From NCBI GenBank assembly GCA_021203245.1, contig JAJQBO010000259.1, positions 1-38,518 of the forward strand: 38,518 nt of DNA. The letters run 5' to 3'. A model generated the notes under the pieces. The model saw nothing but the letters and a program-made list of their open reading frames with translations, was not told the DNA's origin and did no database searches. Below, one piece after another: positions 1-8,187 of this stretch. The stretch's first letter is position 1. Each line of letters begins with the position of its first letter. Both the position numbers and the translations under genes were made by a program. This stretch comes from Planctomycetaceae bacterium (GTDB lineage Bacteria; Planctomycetota; SZUA-567).

Positions 1-53
1 GATAACTCCCTGAAACATGCCGTATGCTATGCCGTGAGATAGCCAAACATGAG

Positions 54-83
54 AAAAAGCCCCGGCGCGAGCCGGGGCTTTTT
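54..83. terminator. Rho-independent terminator, probably bidirectional
   Basis: A perfect 13-bp stem (AAAAAGCCCCGGC at 54-66, its complement at 71-83) encloses a GCGA tetraloop. It is flanked by A-rich sequence on the left and a T run on the right, so it could work on either strand. It probably closes a gene beyond the left edge. Confidence 0.85.
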
Positions 84-140
84 TTCTGTGTGGCCATTTT
101 CCTGTGCGTGTAATTTTGGCGGATCATGCGGACTGGTCCT

Positions 141-222
141 GGGCGGCAGGACTTCCTGAAAACGCATTGCAGCACAGGGGCATTCGCCCTTGCCCCGGCA
201 CAACCACACGCGTGCCCGCTGA
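141..222 (-). repeat. Partial copy of dispersed palindromic repeat (right half)
   Basis: The reverse complement closely matches the 26.1-26.3 kb copy, sharing GGGCACGCGTGTGGTTGTG, the GCCGGGGCAAGG block and CCTGTGCTGCAATGCG. Only one half of the element is present. The other half lies separately at 299-392 in the same orientation but permuted order, so this is either two truncated copies or one rearranged copy. Confidence 0.75.
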
Positions 223-298
223 TTGATGCTGCACCGATGCGGACTTTTACGGAGATGATCCGATGCACTCATCGTTCCGTGTTGGAATGAACCGCCGC

Positions 299-392
299 TT
301 TCCCCCAGAACGTCACCCCGGCGGGAGAACGTCCGCTGTATCGCAAACGGGAAGTTGTGCCGGGGCAGGCGGGCTTTCCCTGGACGGCAGGA
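299..392 (-). repeat. Partial copy of dispersed palindromic repeat (terminal half)
   Basis: It begins with the terminal core CGTCACCCCGGCGGG, then GTCCGCTG, then AACGGGAAGTTGTGCC GGGGCA. This is the same order as the reverse complement of 26210-26324, with only scattered differences. It carries the outer end of the element and stops before the second terminus. Confidence 0.75.
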
Positions 393-430
393 CTGACTTC
401 GTACAGTCATTCGAATTTATGATCTGCGCC

Positions 431-2770
431 CTATTTCGGATTCGACAGCACCGTCGCCACCGTCAACTCGTCGATCAAGGGGTCCATCGCCTCCGGTTCG
501 CCGGCGCGGATGACCGCCGCCACCGAATCGGCCATGCCCAGGGCCATGCGCCGGACGGTCTTCTCCGCCTGGACGACGTATTTCTGCTGCGCCCGGTCGC
601 GGCGGGACATCACGCACATGCCGTCCGAGACGCGGTAGACCTCGGTCGCCACGTCCACGCCCGACATCTCGGCAAAGAACATCTGCGCCGCCAGGACGGC
701 GGTGGAAATGACGGCGGAATAGAAGCTCGGCACCGATTGGGCGCGGCGGAACTCCACCACCTGGCCCCGGACGACATAATCGGCCCCGGCAAGCCTTCCC
801 ATCTCGATGGCTTCCTCGCGGCTGATCAGCCGGTGATGGGTCGCCTGGCCGGTTCCGTCCCACATGATCTGGATCTGCGGGTCGAGGGCAAGCTGGGTGC
901 CGTACAGGGTCGTCACCACTTCACCGCCGCCGGTGTTGGCGATCAGGTTGTTTTCGTTCTCGCGGTCGTGATACGGCAGGATAAGCACCCGGATCGGCCC
1001 GCCGGTGCGGGGCGGCACCGAAACGAGCGGCCCGTCCTCCTGGACGACAGCGGTCGGGTCGGCTGCCAGTTCCATATCCACGCTCTTGACCGTGCGCGGC
1101 TGCTCGACCGCCAGCGGCATGCTGACGATGGCCCCGTCCACCCCGACCATAGCCGCCGACACCACCGGCGCGACCACGGGCTCCGTAAAGGTGAACGGTT
1201 TCAAGACTTCGGTCGTGTCGGGCGCGAGGGCGAGGTGCGACGCGGTGGCCCCGGCCGTCTCCGACACCGGCCCTTCGGCCGTGTTTTCCGCCTCAGGCAC
1301 GACGATGGGAGCAGGCATAATGGGAGCGTCGAACTCGGCCGGACGCACCACAGGAGGAGCGTTTTCGGCAGGAGCGGCCGTCTCTTTTTCCCAGATATCG
1401 CCGTCGGACTCGAACAGATCGGCCGCCAGTTCGTCGCCAGTCAGCTTTGCCGCTTCCATGGGCGGCGGATAGACGGCGTCGGCCGGGATCATGTTGGGAT
1501 CGACCGCGCCGAGATCCAGTTCCGGCAACTCGTCGATAACCGCCGCCGCGTCGGTGTCGACGACGACGGGAGTCGGCCGGGCCGCGGACGCGACTCCCTG
1601 CTCGGGCGCTGCGCTTTCTTCCGCTTCGGGAAGCGCCGCAGCGGCGACCGCTGCCGCCGGTTCCGGCTCGGCCGGGGCGACGACGGTGGCGACCTCGTCC
1701 TCGGTCAGGCCCAACTCCTCCAGCGGCGGTGGCGGCAGAGGCGTGGGCATATCGGCGGCGGCAAGCACGTTTTCGGCTGCCGCAGACCCGGCGGGTTCTG
1801 GGGCGGGCGCGGCCGGCTCGGCGACAGTCGCACCTTGCCCGGTTGCTTCGGCCGTTTCGGTTATTTCGGTTATTTCGTCTTCGGGCGTTTCAGGCGCTGC
1901 CGCATCCGGTGCCTGCTCCGGCAGGGTCGGTAACGTCAGGGCGTAGAGGTCATCGCCGATGGCGTCGAGAAGCGGCGGCACCTCGGGTATAAGTTGATCG
2001 TCCCATTCCTCGGGGTTGAGGAGATCTCCGTTGGCCAGATCGGGAAGGGGCGGCGGTTCGGGCACCGGGCCGAGATCGTCAAGGGCGAGTTCTTCGCCAT
2101 CGAGGTTGCCGAGCGCCTCGCCGTCGGCCGCGTCGGGCGCGACCGGCATGGCCAGGGCCGTATGGGAGGCGATGACCATGGCGACCGTGTCGGCCAGGGG
2201 GTTGGCGGCGCTCATAAATCCTTCGACCAGGCGGCTGGAGACGTTTTTGGCCTGGAGATCGCGCCCGCCGCCCGCCATGGGATAGGACGCGGCCTGGTAG
2301 TGGTCTCCTGTGAACAGGAGCGACCCGTCGGCGGCGGCGATGACCCGGACAAACATGCCGGCCCGGGGTGGAATGCTGGCGGCGCGGGTGTCTGTAAAAC
2401 TGAACACCTGGCCCGACACGACCACGTCGGCGCCGTGCCGCCGGCCCACTTCCGCCACTTCGGCGTTGGTCATGGAACGGGTCGGCTGGGCCATGGCCGG
2501 GGTGAGGATATCGGCTCCGGACGCGTCGTGCTCGCGCATGGCGGCGACAAAGATGGACCGGGCGTAGTTGCCGAGGTCGGGCGTGTGCGGGTCGGACGCC
2601 GGGACAAAGGTCCGGGTATCCATAAAGGGCATGACCAGGATTTTTTTGTCGCTGGCGTAGTACTTGCCCGATTCCGGCACCTGGTACATGGTGAGCGGTT
2701 CTGTGCAGCCGGAGACGAGCAGTGCGGTCAAAACCAGCGCCGCCGCCGCCAGTGCGCGTTTAATTGCCAT
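431..2770 (-). CDS. Lipoprotein with two CsgG/GNA1162-like domains
   Basis: A 779-residue predicted lipoprotein: the signal peptide ends in the lipobox LVSGC with Cys22. Residues about 40-230 form one alpha/beta domain (starts ILVMPFMDTR; GADVVVSGQVFSF). The last about 190 residues repeat the same plan (starts RVLILPYHDRE; GADYVVRGQVVEF). Both resemble the periplasmic fold of CsgG, LpoB and GNA1162-type lipoproteins, which help assemble envelope structures. A linker of over 350 residues rich in Ala, Pro and Glu joins them. The start at 2770 is chosen because a GGAAAGG ribosome-binding site precedes it and the lipoprotein signal follows directly. It appears monocistronic. The duplicated domain and long linker are unusual for these families. 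The fold assignment is inferred from motif pattern; the partner or substrate is unknown. Confidence 0.75.
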   Translation of the reverse strand: MAIKRALAAAALVLTALLVSGCTEPLTMYQVPESGKYYASDKKILVMPFMDTRTFVPASDPHTPDLGNYARSIFVAAMREHDASGADILTPAMAQPTRSMTNAEVAEVGRRHGADVVVSGQVFSFTDTRAASIPPRAGMFVRVIAAADGSLLFTGDHYQAASYPMAGGGRDLQAKNVSSRLVEGFMSAANPLADTVAMVIASHTALAMPVAPDAADGEALGNLDGEELALDDLGPVPEPPPLPDLANGDLLNPEEWDDQLIPEVPPLLDAIGDDLYALTLPTLPEQAPDAAAPETPEDEITEITETAEATGQGATVAEPAAPAPEPAGSAAAENVLAAADMPTPLPPPPLEELGLTEDEVATVVAPAEPEPAAAVAAAALPEAEESAAPEQGVASAARPTPVVVDTDAAAVIDELPELDLGAVDPNMIPADAVYPPPMEAAKLTGDELAADLFESDGDIWEKETAAPAENAPPVVRPAEFDAPIMPAPIVVPEAENTAEGPVSETAGATASHLALAPDTTEVLKPFTFTEPVVAPVVSAAMVGVDGAIVSMPLAVEQPRTVKSVDMELAADPTAVVQEDGPLVSVPPRTGGPIRVLILPYHDRENENNLIANTGGGEVVTTLYGTQLALDPQIQIMWDGTGQATHHRLISREEAIEMGRLAGADYVVRGQVVEFRRAQSVPSFYSAVISTAVLAAQMFFAEMSGVDVATEVYRVSDGMCVMSRRDRAQQKYVVQAEKTVRRMALGMADSVAAVIRAGEPEAMDPLIDELTVATVLSNPK

Positions 2771-3055
2771 GGTGTGCCTTTCCAGGGTGTCGTTTGCCGA
2801 AAGCAGAGCCGGTACCCGGCCGGCCGCCGTTTCCCCACACGGCGAAACGACAGCAAGGCGGTTCGGGAAAAAAGGCTCTTCATAAACTATCGTGCATTTC
2901 GGCTTAAACCTTTCGTCCACCTCGGATCTTTCTGGTGGAGGTTGGCTGTGGGGGATGTATATGGATAAAACCGGGTTTTATGGGCGTTTTTATCGGATTT
3001 CGGTTGGCGTCGACCGCTTTTATCGGAAGGCGGTTTCGCCGGGCGGCAAAAGCGG

Positions 3056-3061
3056 TATAAT
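3056..3061 (+). promoter_or_regulatory. Candidate -10 box for the HD/GT2/obgE cluster
   Basis: A perfect TATAAT lies about 140 bases before the HD-domain gene. The -35 position at the usual spacing reads GTTTCG, a weak match, so an activator or extended contact would be needed if it is a real promoter. Confidence 0.4.
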
Positions 3062-3086
3062 GCCCGTTCGAATTTTTACGTGGCTC

Positions 3087-3165
3087 CCGTAGCGGAAGTA
3101 TAGCCCCGTGGACCCCGGCCGAACCGCCCGTTTTCTGCCCGGCTGTATGCACGCGTTCGCTACGG
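3087..3165 (+). repeat. Repeat fragment with 22-base arm shared with the 9.9-10.2 kb element
   Basis: Positions 3109-3130 are identical over 22 bases to 10081-10102 (begins TGGACCCCGG, ends GAACCGCCCG). The fragment is itself bounded by CCGTAGCG at its left and CGCTACGG at its right, an 8-bp inverted pair. It lies in the leader of the HD-domain gene. Confidence 0.65.
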
Positions 3166-3202
3166 AATGACTGAAATTGCCGCTTTACACGAGAGGATTG
3201 CA

Positions 3203-3745
3203 ATGAATCGCGATCAGGCAGTGGCGTTGTTCAAACACTATAACGAAGGCCCGTCCCTCTACCGGCACGCCCTGGCCGTCGAGGCGGTTATGCGCCATTT
3301 CGCCGCCAAGGCAAACGAGGACGTCGACTATTGGGGCGTCGTCGGCCTGCTTCACGACATCGATTATGAAAAATATCCGGACGAACATTGCGCGCGAGCG
3401 CCGGAAATTCTCCGGGCTGCCGGCTGCGACGAGGCGTTTATCCGCGCCGTCGTCTCCCACGGCTTCAGCATCTGCACCGACGTCGAGCCGCAGCTCCACA
3501 TGGAAAAAGTCCTCTACGCGACCGACGAACTCACCGGCCTCGTCGCCGCCGCGGCCCTGATGCTCCCGACGAAAAGCGTGGCCGACCTCAAACTGTCCTC
3601 CTTGAAGAAAAAGTGGAAGGACAAGAAGTTTGCCGCCGGCGTCAGCCGCGAGGTGATTGCCGACGGCTGCGAACGCCTCGGCATGAGCCTCGACGACCTG
3701 ATGACCGCAACGATGGAAGGCATGCGCCGGGCGGCGGCAGAATAA
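3203..3745 (+). CDS. HD-domain metal-dependent phosphohydrolase
   Basis: A 180-residue HD-superfamily protein. The visible metal-binding pattern is an early His (H22 in YRHALAVEAVM), the doublet H51-D52 in LLHDIDYEKYPDEH, a histidine in VVSHGF, and a later Asp in ATDELTG. HD proteins hydrolyse phosphate esters or nucleotides; this compact type has no known substrate. The start at 3203 follows GAGAGG at a good distance; an in-frame ATG 36 bases upstream has no such site. A conserved lysine-rich stretch (LSSLKKKWKDKKFA) follows the domain. It lies ahead of a glycosyltransferase and obgE on the same strand and may be co-transcribed with them. Function beyond the fold is unknown. Confidence 0.85.
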   Translation: MNRDQAVALFKHYNEGPSLYRHALAVEAVMRHFAAKANEDVDYWGVVGLLHDIDYEKYPDEHCARAPEILRAAGCDEAFIRAVVSHGFSICTDVEPQLHMEKVLYATDELTGLVAAAALMLPTKSVADLKLSSLKKKWKDKKFAAGVSREVIADGCERLGMSLDDLMTATMEGMRRAAAE

Positions 3746-3840
3746 CGAGCCACTTGATTCACGCCGCGCCACGCGGATAATTTCTTTTGTCCGCCGGCGC
3801 GGTTTCGGGAAGGGGTCTGCGCCACGGAAGAAAGGTATTG

Positions 3841-4500
3841 ATGAAAATAGCGGCACTCATTCCCGCCTATCGCGAGGAAAAGCACCTCGCCGGCGTCATC
3901 GCCGGGACATTACCGTATATCGCCGACATCCTGGTGGTGGACGACGGCTCGCCGGACAGGACCCGCGAGATTGCCGCAGCGGCCGGCGCGACTGTCCTCG
4001 TCAACGAACACAACCTGGGCAAGGGCGCGTCCCTGGCCCGGGGCCTGGATCACCTCTTCGCCACCGGCTACGACGCCGCCGTCTGCCTTGACGCCGACGG
4101 CCAGCATCTCCCGGCCGAAATTCCCCGCTTTCTCGCCGCAGCCGAATCGGCCGATCTGGTGGTCGGCAACCGCATGGCCGATGTGGAAAAAATGCCGTTC
4201 GCGCGGCTTTGGACAAACCGCTTCACCAGTTGGATATTAAGCCGACTCGCCGGCGTCGCCGTCCCCGACACCCAATGCGGCTACCGGCTCGTGCGCCGCG
4301 AGGCATGGCAGGGCGTGACCATCCGCACCCGCAATTACGATTTCGAAGGCGAAATGATCGTCGCCATGGGCCGTAAGGGCTTCCGCATCGCGTCGGTCCC
4401 GGTCAGCACGATTTACGGCGACGAGGTCAGTACCATAAACCCGGTCAGGGATACGGTGAGGTTTTTCTCGATGGTGTGGCGGCTCTCGAAGAATCGCTAG
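3841..4500 (+). CDS. GT2 family glycosyltransferase (polyprenol-phosphate glycosyltransferase-like)
   Basis: A 219-residue GT-A fold enzyme. It opens with IAALIPAYREEKHL, carries the nucleotide-binding LVVDDGSPDRT (DDGS at 34-37) and the DXD motif as LDADGQH (84-89), then a NRM and a CGYRLVRRE segment typical of dolichyl/undecaprenyl-phosphate sugar transferases. No C-terminal membrane helices are present, so it is probably cytoplasmic or peripheral. Enzymes of this group move a sugar from a nucleotide donor to a lipid carrier at the inner membrane; the sugar cannot be told from sequence. GGAAGAAAGG at 3826-3835 supports the ATG at 3841. The stop at 4500 lies 20 bases before obgE, implying co-transcription. 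Confidence 0.85.
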   Translation: MKIAALIPAYREEKHLAGVIAGTLPYIADILVVDDGSPDRTREIAAAAGATVLVNEHNLGKGASLARGLDHLFATGYDAAVCLDADGQHLPAEIPRFLAAAESADLVVGNRMADVEKMPFARLWTNRFTSWILSRLAGVAVPDTQCGYRLVRREAWQGVTIRTRNYDFEGEMIVAMGRKGFRIASVPVSTIYGDEVSTINPVRDTVRFFSMVWRLSKNR

Positions 4501-4520
4501 AGCCCCTTAAGAAGGCATCC

Positions 4521-5651
4521 ATGGAATTCGTAGACGAAACAACGGTAACGGTTCGATCCGGTTCAGGCGGCAACGGCACGGTGGCGTTCCGGCGCGAACG
4601 CAACGTGCCCCTCGGGGGCCCGACCGGCGGCGACGGCGGCGACGGCGGCTCGGTGCTTTTTGTCGCCGACCGGAACGCCGACACCCTCCTCCCCCTCGCC
4701 CGGACGCAGCGCTATGCGGCCCAATCGGGAGAGCCGGGCAAAGGCAACAACCGCCACGGCGCCTCGGCCGAGGACGTCGTCGTCCGCGTCCCGGTCGGCA
4801 CCGTCTTCCACGAACAGGGCCGCGTCGTCGCCGACCTCGACGTCGACGGGGCAACCTGGACCGCCGTCCAGGGCGGCCGGGGCGGCAAGGGGAACGCCTC
4901 CTTCGCCACCTCGGTCAACCGCTCGCCGCGCGAGTTCACCTACGGCGGCGACGGGGCGGAAAAGAAGCTCCGCCTCGAACTGAAGCTTATCGCCGACGTG
5001 GGCCTGCTGGGCCTGCCGAACGCCGGGAAGTCGACCCTGTTGTCGCGGCTCTCGGCCGCCAAACCGAAGATCGCCGACTACCCTTTCACCACTCTGCAAC
5101 CGCAACTCGGCATCGTCTCCGACGGCTACGGCCACGAACTGGTCATGGCCGATATCCCCGGCATTATCGAAGGCGCGGCCGACGGCGCCGGTATGGGACT
5201 GCGCTTTCTCCGCCATGTCGAGCGCTGCCACTTCCTCCTGCACGTGGTCGAACTCCAGCCGCTGGACGGCAGCGATCCGGCGGAAAATTATCGCATCATC
5301 AACCAGGAACTGGCCGCCCACTCGCCCCGCCTCGCCGCCAAGCCGCAATTGGTGGCGGCAAACAAGATAGACCTCACCAGATCCGACGAGGCGCTGGAAC
5401 GCTTCCGCGCGGCCGTGGACGCGCCGGTCCAACCGATTTCCGCCGCGGTGGGAACCGGACTCAAGGATCTCGTCAAAGCCATGTTTGCGCTACGGGAAGA
5501 GGAACGGAGCCGCCCGCGCGACCCGGAACCAACGTATGACGACGAACCGGATACCGGCGTTGCCGGCGCGGCGGAACCGGCCATGGGGGAGCGTCCGGCC
5601 GCTGACGACGGGTTTGATCCAAACGCGGTCGCGCCGGAAGATATGTTCTGA
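4521..5651 (+). CDS. obgE: GTPase ObgE/CgtA
   Basis: A 376-residue Obg-type GTPase that acts in large-ribosomal-subunit maturation and stress control. The glycine-rich OBG domain fills residues 1 to about 155 (starts MEFVDETTVTVRSGSGGNG). The G domain follows: P-loop GLPNAGKST (164-172), switch I YPFTTL, G3 DIPGIIEGA (211-219) and G4 NKIDL. After the G domain there is only a short acidic tail, so the OCT extension of some Gram-positive Obg proteins is absent. The start at 4521 is set by the conserved N-terminus and AAGAAGG just upstream; an earlier in-frame start would overlap the glycosyltransferase. It is the last gene of the HD/GT2/obgE cluster. Confidence 0.97.
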   Translation: MEFVDETTVTVRSGSGGNGTVAFRRERNVPLGGPTGGDGGDGGSVLFVADRNADTLLPLARTQRYAAQSGEPGKGNNRHGASAEDVVVRVPVGTVFHEQGRVVADLDVDGATWTAVQGGRGGKGNASFATSVNRSPREFTYGGDGAEKKLRLELKLIADVGLLGLPNAGKSTLLSRLSAAKPKIADYPFTTLQPQLGIVSDGYGHELVMADIPGIIEGAADGAGMGLRFLRHVERCHFLLHVVELQPLDGSDPAENYRIINQELAAHSPRLAAKPQLVAANKIDLTRSDEALERFRAAVDAPVQPISAAVGTGLKDLVKAMFALREEERSRPRDPEPTYDDEPDTGVAGAAEPAMGERPAADDGFDPNAVAPEDMF

Positions 5652-5758
5652 TACCTTCCTCGTTCTGACTGTAAATTTTCCGCTAATGAAGTCGCCCAAA
5701 GCGTATACCCGCGACAGAAGTTCACTCTGCCACGGGCGATAACTGACAATGGACGGCT

Positions 5759-6178
5759 TCAGCGAATTTGTTCGTATGTAACACTCGTTACCGTCACCTC
5801 GACCCGGTAGACTGCTTGCAGGCGGTGACGATAGAGTTTGTCCAGAAATTCGGGGGTCGTAAGGACTCCCTCCATTTCCGACGGCGTCGGTTGTTTGGAC
5901 ACAGCCGCCGACGCCGGAGGGGGGGGTGGGGTAACCTGGACATTCCCGTGGTTTTTCCGAAGGTAGTCGACATCGACGCCGAAGAACTCGGCGATTTTTC
6001 GCAACCGGGTTTCATCCGGGATGCGCAAACCGCGCTCCCACGGTGACCATTGTTGCGGCGACACGCCAAACGCTTGCGCGCAAAGCTTTGCTCCACCACG
6101 CCCCGGGAATTTATTCATCCGGCAAGTGCGTATGTTCTGCGCGATGGTTTGGCGGAGTTCCTCGGGGATTCTGCCCAT
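5759..6178 (-). CDS. XRE-family transcriptional regulator
   Basis: A 139-residue protein. Residues about 10-75 form a helix-turn-helix domain of the Cro/CI type (AQAFGVSPQQWSPWERGLR, then IPDETRLRKIAEFFGVDVDYL). A run of prolines (PPPPPP, about 84-89) leads to a C-terminal tail of unknown role. The start at 6178 follows AAAGAGG. The gene stands alone between obgE (convergent) and the lpdA terminator, with an AT-rich stretch upstream (6180-6290) that stands out from the GC-rich surroundings and probably holds its promoter and operator. Its target is unknown; autoregulation is a guess. Confidence 0.85.
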   Translation of the reverse strand: MGRIPEELRQTIAQNIRTCRMNKFPGRGGAKLCAQAFGVSPQQWSPWERGLRIPDETRLRKIAEFFGVDVDYLRKNHGNVQVTPPPPPASAAVSKQPTPSEMEGVLTTPEFLDKLYRHRLQAVYRVEVTVTSVTYEQIR

Positions 6179-6354
6179 TTCTGCAACCTCTTTTTCATTG
6201 TACGAGAGACACGAAGGTGAAGTGTTTGCGGAAAACCCACTTAAATCATATTTTATATATTTATCCTAAAAATTCCACAGGTAGGCGGTGTTCATTTAAC
6301 GCTTAAGGAATTCCTTTTGCCTCTGTGAAAGAGAATTTCCCGGATCCAATTAAT

Positions 6355-6380
6355 AAGCGATGCCCCACAGGGCATCGCTT
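6355..6380 (-). terminator. Terminator of lpdA
   Basis: A perfect 11-bp stem (AAGCGATGCCC at 6355-6365, complement at 6370-6380) has a CACA loop. It lies 42 bases past the lpdA stop. On the minus strand it is followed by TTATTAATT, a modest U tract. Confidence 0.75.
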
Positions 6381-6421
6381 TTCCTACTTCTGTATGGGGT
6401 TTTGCGCAATTCAGGCGCGCG

Positions 6422-7801
6422 TCAAAGCAAATGAATGGCCCTGCCGTAGGCCGCCATAAACGCCTCGGGGATGGCTTCACTTACCGTGGGGTGGGGATGG
6501 ATGGATTCGATTATCTCGTCCGCCGTCGCCTCGGCCGTCATGGCGACGCTGAGTTCCGAGACCATATCTGTCGCGTGCTTGCCGTACATGTGCATGCCGA
6601 GAATTTCGCCAAACTTCGCGTCGACGATCACCTTCACAATGCCGTCGGTATCGCCTTCGACCAGCGACTTGCCGTTGCCGACCATGGCGAAACGGCCGAC
6701 CTTGATCTCGCGTCCCTCCGCCTTGGCGGCGTCCTCGGTCAGGCCGATGCAGGCGATTTCCGGGTCAAGGTAGATGCACGACGGCACCCGGTCGTAGTGC
6801 ATCGCGGCCGGCTTGCCGCAGATGTCCTCCACCGCCATAATGCCTTCGTGCGATGCGACGTGGGCCAGCATCACCTTGCCGTTGGCGTCGCCGATGCAGT
6901 AGATGTTCGGGACAGAGGTCCGGAGCCGCGCATCGGTCCTGATCGCTTTTCCGTCGAACTCGATGCCGATTGTTTCCGCATTCAACCCGTCCGTGCGCGG
7001 CACCCGGCCCACCGCCATCAGGACCGCGTCGGCCCGCACCGATTCCGCCTTGCCGCCCAATTCGTAGAAGACGGTGTTGTCCTTCACCGAGGTGACCCTG
7101 GCCTGCATGCGGAAGACGATGCCGTCCTTCTCCAGGCGCTTTTTCGCCAGGCCGGAGACTTCCCGGTCCACCATCGGCATGATGTCGGGAAGCAGTTCCA
7201 AAACCGTGACCTTACTGCCCAGCTTGTTCAGGAGGGACGCGAATTCGACCCCGATGACGCCGCCGCCGATGATGGCGACAGACGACGGCACCGCGTCCAG
7301 AAGAAGCGCCTCGCGGCTGGAGAGAAGGGTGTTTTTCCCTTCCAGCGCGATAAAAGGCGGCATAAACACTTCCGAGCCGGTGGCGATAATGAAATAGTCG
7401 GACGTTATGCGCGTGCCGCCGGCCTCGATGGTATGGGCGTCGACGAACGACGCCGACGCCTCGACCAGCGTAATCTTGTTGCCCCGCACCAGCCCCTTGA
7501 CGCCGCCGACCAGGGTGGCGACGACCTTCGTCCGCCTGGCCTGGAGTTTGGTCATATCGACCCGCGCCGCGCCCGCGTCAATACCCACGATGCCGAAATC
7601 ACCGGCATGGCGGATCTCGGAAAGGAGATTGGCTGATTTGAGGAGTGTCTTGGTGGGAATACAGCCTTCGTTCAGACACACGCCGCCGAGGTGTTCGCGC
7701 TCAACCAGACAGACGCGTTTTCCTTCCTTAGCCGCCCGGATGGCGGCCACGTACCCACCCGGACCACCGCCAATTACGGTGATGTCATAATCGTACGTCA
7801 T
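6422..7801 (-). CDS. lpdA: Dihydrolipoyl dehydrogenase
   Basis: A 459-residue flavoprotein disulfide reductase, the E3 component of 2-oxoacid dehydrogenase and glycine cleavage complexes. It shows the FAD-binding GGGPGG (11-16), the redox-active disulfide in GGVCLNEGCIP (Cys42, Cys47), the NAD-binding IIGGGVIGVEFA, the second FAD contact YCIGDANG, and the catalytic His-Glu pair in HPHPTVSEAIPEA. Length is normal. The ATG at 7801 follows a perfect AGGAGG; longer upstream reading has no family similarity. No E1, E2 or lipoate genes are adjacent, so its partner complex is encoded elsewhere. It is transcribed divergently from abfD across a 386-base region. Confidence 0.95.
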   Translation of the reverse strand: MTYDYDITVIGGGPGGYVAAIRAAKEGKRVCLVEREHLGGVCLNEGCIPTKTLLKSANLLSEIRHAGDFGIVGIDAGAARVDMTKLQARRTKVVATLVGGVKGLVRGNKITLVEASASFVDAHTIEAGGTRITSDYFIIATGSEVFMPPFIALEGKNTLLSSREALLLDAVPSSVAIIGGGVIGVEFASLLNKLGSKVTVLELLPDIMPMVDREVSGLAKKRLEKDGIVFRMQARVTSVKDNTVFYELGGKAESVRADAVLMAVGRVPRTDGLNAETIGIEFDGKAIRTDARLRTSVPNIYCIGDANGKVMLAHVASHEGIMAVEDICGKPAAMHYDRVPSCIYLDPEIACIGLTEDAAKAEGREIKVGRFAMVGNGKSLVEGDTDGIVKVIVDAKFGEILGMHMYGKHATDMVSELSVAMTAEATADEIIESIHPHPTVSEAIPEAFMAAYGRAIHLL

Positions 7802-7849
7802 TTTGCCTCCTGAAATGTCGTCAGGTTGGGAGAGGCATTTTCTCGATTC

Positions 7850-7878
7850 ATTGTCGCAAAATCCGGCGCGTTTGTCAC
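7850..7878 (-). promoter_or_regulatory. Candidate sigma-70 promoter of lpdA
   Basis: On the minus strand GTGACA and GACAAT are separated by 17 bases (5/6 and 4/6 matches). This would start a transcript about 40 bases before the lpdA start codon. Confidence 0.5.
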
Positions 7879-8095
7879 GAAAAAAAGGATCGGATCCCAC
7901 AATCGACACGCAATGACGCAGGGAACTTTTTCTCGATTTTGCCGGGCTTTTTTGCGATCCGGCGACTGCCCTGCTTCTTTTTTTAATTGAATCCTGGTCA
8001 ATGATATCTCTTTCGCAAGGCTGCGTCACGCGTTGCGGCGCGATTGCCGTGCCGGTTTCCATACTTTGGAGTGGCGCGGGAGGGGGAAGTTTGAT

Positions 8096-8124
8096 TTGAC
8101 AGGATGGATCTTTTTCTCCATGAT
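8096..8124 (+). promoter_or_regulatory. Candidate sigma-70 promoter of abfD
   Basis: A perfect TTGACA (8096-8101) and CATGAT (8119-8124) are separated by 17 bases. A TACAAT at 8126-8131 is an alternative -10 but lies too far from the -35. Predicted leader length is about 55 bases. Confidence 0.55.
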
Positions 8125-8187
8125 GTACAATATTGTTGAAGCTTCTGGGCAGGTCTCCATCCAACCACGCAAGAAAGGAATTGTATT

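Larger units (their letters stand above)
1..430. other. Intergenic region with terminator and two partial repeat copies
   Basis: No convincing gene lies here. It holds a strong terminator hairpin at 54-83 and two partial copies of the dispersed palindromic repeat (about 141-222 and 299-392). The apparent open frames are by-products of high GC and of the repeat. The gene served by the terminator probably lies to the left of the window, since the minus-strand lipoprotein gene ends 350 bases away. Confidence 0.6.
2771..3202. other. Divergent intergenic region
   Basis: This separates the lipoprotein gene (leftward) from the HD-domain gene (rightward). It contains three similar boxes GTTTTATGGGCG, TTTTATCGGATTTCGG and TTTTATCGGAAGGCGG (about 2970-3034), a perfect TATAAT at 3056-3061, and a copy of the 22-base repeat arm at 3109-3130. 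No gene is visible. Confidence 0.55.
7802..8187. other. Divergent lpdA/abfD promoter region
   Basis: It contains candidate promoters facing both ways (7850-7878 minus, 8096-8124 plus) and an A/T-rich tract at 7976-7990. No gene is visible; open frames here only extend lpdA or read antisense to abfD. Confidence 0.6.

Noticed and set aside
263-1933. Long plus-strand open frame of 556 codons
   Set aside because: It is antisense to the two-domain lipoprotein gene, has a His/Arg/Gly-rich composition typical of a high-GC shadow frame and shows no family motif.
2890-2935. Sigma-28 promoter for the lipoprotein gene
   Set aside because: On the minus strand GAAAGGTTT and ACGATAG give only partial matches with poor spacing, unlike the clear example at 28981-29008.
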